6,574 nucleotides of DNA from an uncultured Clostridia bacterium (GTDB taxonomy: Bacteria > Bacillota > Clostridia > Oscillospirales > Oscillospiraceae): positions 1-6,574 of the forward strand of contig CALEQS010000021.1 of the NCBI GenBank assembly GCA_937907975.1, in the 5' to 3' direction. Under the pieces are notes generated by a model. It worked only from the letters and a program-made list of their open reading frames with translations, was not told the DNA's origin and did not search any database. The position numbers were made by a program, and so were the translations under genes. Every line of letters begins with the position of its first letter. Within the stretch, counting starts at the first letter, position 1. Below are positions 4,825 through 6,574 of the stretch, piece after piece.

Positions 4825-4853
4825 TTGATTTTACAGGCCACTTGTTTTATTAT
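4825..4853 (+). promoter_or_regulatory. Promoter of the ATPase-DUF234 gene
   Basis: TTGATT (4825-4830) and TATTAT (4848-4853) are separated by 17 nt; matches are 4/6 and 5/6. The predicted start is near 4860, giving a leader of about 55 nt before the ATG at 4916. Operator-like half-sites begin directly after the -10. Confidence 0.55.
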
Positions 4854-4893
4854 ACTCGTGAGAAAGTAACTTACGAGTCACTAACTTACAAGT
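4854..4893 (+). promoter_or_regulatory. Operator-like repeated half-sites over the transcription start
   Basis: There are three related 9-mers: ACTCGTGAG (4854-4862), its near-perfect inverted partner CTTACGAGT (4870-4878, 8 of 9 paired), and a direct third copy CTTACAAGT (4885-4893) 15 nt further on. Their placement between the -10 and the ribosome binding site is typical of a repressor operator. No regulator gene is adjacent, so the binding protein is unknown; the motif style recalls HxlR/MarR-type operators, which is a guess. Confidence 0.5.
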
Positions 4894-4915
4894 ATATCTA
4901 TTGGAGGGCATACAG

Positions 4916-6313
4916 ATGAGCCATTTCTATTGCCGTGAGAATGAGCTTCAAAAACTGAACAAACGATACGCTGGCGATCAATTTGAGTGCATTGTCATCT
5001 ATGGCAGACGGCGTGTTGGTAAAACAGCATTGATCAACGAGTTCTGCAAAGACAAGCCGACTATTTTTTTCTCTGCTTTAAATACAACAGGAAAAGAAAA
5101 TCTGGAATCCCTCTCAAAGTCGATCATGAGCTTCGAGCGGCCGGATATGGAGTCTGCGCCGGAATTTAAGTCCTATGATACCGCCTTGGATGAGCTGACA
5201 GCACTTTCAAAGGAGAAGCGTCTCGTCTTTGTTATTGACGAGTATCCGTATCTTGCAAAAGCAAAGCCTGCCATTTCAGCGATGCTGCAGCACATTATTG
5301 ACCATAAGTGGGCTGAGTCCAAGATGTATCTGATCCTCTGCGGTTCGTCTATGAGTTTTATGGAGAGTCAGGTACTCGGTAAGGAAAGCCCGCTCTACGG
5401 CAGACGAACGGGTCAGTTTAAGATCGAGCCGTTGGATTATAAGGAAACAGCTGTGTTCCATCCAAAACTGTCCGCTGAGGATAATTCTCTGATTTATGGA
5501 ATTACGGGAGGGGTTCCTCATTATATCAATAAGTTGGATGTGCGGGATAGTGTGGATGAAGCGCTATTAGATAATTTCTTTGACCGTTCCAGCTATCTGT
5601 ATGAGGAGCCGGGAAATCTTCTGAAACAGGAGCTTCGGGAGCCGGCCATTTATAACGCAATTATCAAAGCAATTGCGGAAGGCGCTTCCCGAATGAATGA
5701 TATCAAGATGAAAGTCGGCGAGGAAAATTCGGTTGTATCGAAGTATCTGAAAACATTGATCGACCTTGGTATCGTCAAAAAAGAAATTCCGATCACAGAA
5801 AAACCGGGCAAGAAAACCATCTATCTGCTGGCCGATAACTTTTTCCGATTCTGGTATCGGTTTGTGCCGGTCAATATGAGCGCCATTGACTCCGGCAGAA
5901 TTGCAAAGACCTATCCATATGCTGTAAAGCAGTATCTTCCTGATTATATGGGTCTGATTTTTGAGAAGATGTGTCAGGATTATCTGCTTTATTACTCGGA
6001 TAACCTGCCCATTGAGCTGAGTGCGATCGGTCAGTGGTGGGGGACAGATCCGAAAAAGAAAAAGCAGATACAAATTGATATCGTCGGAACGCCTGTTGAG
6101 GGCAAGGACTATATCATCGGCTCGTGTAAATACAAAAATGAAAAGATCGGCGTGGATGAACTTGAGCTGATTCAGGATTACGCATCCGTATTTGGTAAGG
6201 GCAGCAACTACCACTACTATATTTTCTCCAAAGGTGGGTTTACGGAAGGACTTCTTCAGGCTCAAAAGCGCGGCAAAGTTCGGCTGCTAACGCTGGAAGA
6301 CCTCTATAAATAA
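4916..6313 (+). CDS. AAA ATPase with C-terminal DUF234 (archaeal ATPase_2 type)
   Basis: The product is a 465-aa cytoplasmic protein. The N-terminal ATPase_2-type P-loop domain (about 1-235) opens with the family start FYCRENELQKL. It has Walker A GRRRVGKT at 30-37, Walker B VFVIDEYP at 104-111 (D108, E109), a sensor-like LCGSS at 141-145 and GRRTG at 162-166, a candidate arginine finger. A winged-helix-like segment follows (about 243-297: KMKVGEENSVVSKYLKTLIDLGIVKKE). The C-terminal DUF234 domain (about 310-465) is PD-(D/E)XK-like: FEKMCQDYL at 349-357, QIDIVG at 386-391, GSCKYKNE at 402-409. The glutamate usual in the G-E-C-K motif is Ser403 here. The ATG at 4916 has GGAGG 8 nt upstream; TTG 4901 lies within that site and was rejected. 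Length is normal. The cellular role of this family is not established; it is common in accessory regions of clostridia and archaea. No terminator is evident after the stop. Confidence 0.9.
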   Translation: MSHFYCRENELQKLNKRYAGDQFECIVIYGRRRVGKTALINEFCKDKPTIFFSALNTTGKENLESLSKSIMSFERPDMESAPEFKSYDTALDELTALSKEKRLVFVIDEYPYLAKAKPAISAMLQHIIDHKWAESKMYLILCGSSMSFMESQVLGKESPLYGRRTGQFKIEPLDYKETAVFHPKLSAEDNSLIYGITGGVPHYINKLDVRDSVDEALLDNFFDRSSYLYEEPGNLLKQELREPAIYNAIIKAIAEGASRMNDIKMKVGEENSVVSKYLKTLIDLGIVKKEIPITEKPGKKTIYLLADNFFRFWYRFVPVNMSAIDSGRIAKTYPYAVKQYLPDYMGLIFEKMCQDYLLYYSDNLPIELSAIGQWWGTDPKKKKQIQIDIVGTPVEGKDYIIGSCKYKNEKIGVDELELIQDYASVFGKGSNYHYYIFSKGGFTEGLLQAQKRGKVRLLTLEDLYK

Positions 6314-6451
6314 GCGAACTCCCCCGTTTATGCGAACAGAGGCTGCCCCCCCCAAGTCACCCCCCCTAAGTTACCCCACCAAGTCGCAGTACGAGATCAC
6401 ATTATTGCATTTTGTTCCACAGCACACAGTAGCTAAGCGCGAACCATAGAA

Positions 6452-6474
6452 TTGTGCAGCAGCTTGTTGCACAA
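6452..6474. repeat. 23-bp dyad symmetric element
   Basis: A perfect 7-bp inverted repeat, TTGTGCA (6452-6458) and TGCACAA (6468-6474), has two further symmetric positions (CA/TG) inside after a mismatch. It could be a protein-binding dyad or part of the end of a mobile element. No gene association is visible. Confidence 0.45.
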
Positions 6475-6521
6475 ATGGTGTATCCCATGATGAAGTTGAG
6501 CGTAAAAAGGTCTAGTTGGGT

Positions 6522-6572
6522 CTATTCTATTACTATCTTCTGCCGAATTTCATCCCCACTTTTCAATGTAAC
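6522..6572 (-). CDS. Possible 3' end of a minus-strand gene (partial)
   Basis: Reading leftward from the right edge gives VTLKSGDEIRQKIVIE and a TAG at 6522-6524. The lysine-glycine-aspartate pattern with alternating hydrophobics resembles a terminal beta-hairpin; some serine recombinases end this way, which would fit a mobile-element edge. Sixteen codons are too few to establish coding, and the frame may be chance. Confidence 0.2.
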   Translation of the reverse strand, partial: VTLKSGDEIRQKIVIE

Positions 6573-6574
6573 GA

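Larger units (their letters stand above)
6314..6574. other. Gene-poor right flank with short repeats
   Basis: No complete gene is seen in these 261 bp. They contain two GCGAAC copies (6314-6319 and 6332-6337) around CTCCCCCGTTTAT, and three spaced copies of C-N-AAGT-Y-R-C (starting near 6352, 6366 and 6379) with C8 and C7 runs between or before them. A dyad follows at 6452-6474, and possibly the 3' tip of a minus-strand gene at the right edge. No U-tract terminator for the ATPase gene was found. Confidence 0.5.

Noticed and set aside
5567..6265. Minus-strand 232-codon frame opposite the ATPase-DUF234 gene
   Set aside because: Antisense to a gene with intact P-loop and DUF234 motifs; no start signal and no recognisable domain.

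Overview
The window looks like a chromosomal stretch from a gut-type clostridial Firmicute, most likely Oscillospiraceae or a relative. This rests on a GC-rich DnaI/DnaC-type helicase-loader gene, AGGAGG-type ribosome binding sites, intrinsic terminators with U-tracts, and short hairpin-rich intergenic repeats of the kind common in that group. No rRNA, tRNA, CRISPR array or complete transposase was seen. The species call is inference from style, not from a marker gene.

Left part (about 1-2520, visibly GC-rich): a DnaC-like AAA+ ATPase gene (214-1203, +) with a strong terminator. It is bracketed by two inverted copies of a roughly 105-120 bp structured repeat (57-175 and 1435-1539). A second, larger palindromic repeat (1280-1403) lies between the gene and the right-hand copy. 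The right-hand copy abuts a start-less coding remnant (about 1541-1670), followed by a small membrane-protein gene (1695-1964, +). That gene converges on a NimA-like flavoprotein gene (2034-2516, -), and the two share a bidirectional terminator (1980-2022).

Middle (about 2520-4900, more AT-rich and mixed in composition): the NimA-like gene has a good sigma-A-type promoter (2663-2691) and a leader of about 140 nt that contains a perfect terminator-like hairpin. Next comes a DUF1016/YhcG-type PD-(D/E)XK nuclease gene (2813-3814, -), bounded by two 18/19-identical direct repeats. Beyond it lies a two-gene minus-strand unit. The upstream member appears to be a 5'-truncated nucleotidyltransferase-like gene (4499-4813). 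Its last 16 nt overlap a helix-turn-helix protein gene (3963-4514). An AT-rich 52-bp dyad carrying a promoter marks the truncation edge.

Right part (4916-6313, +): an archaeal-type AAA ATPase with a C-terminal DUF234 nuclease-like domain. It has its own promoter and an operator-like set of repeated half-sites. The last 260 bp hold short repeats, a dyad and possibly the 3' tip of a minus-strand gene running off the window.

Overall, a core-like replication-gene neighbourhood gives way to an accessory patchwork with two nuclease-domain genes and a damaged toxin-antitoxin-like pair, typical of mobile or defence-associated islands. A joint function for these genes is not shown by the sequence. 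The best leads are the repeat pair around the helicase-loader gene, the NimA-like leader, and the repeat-bounded nuclease gene.
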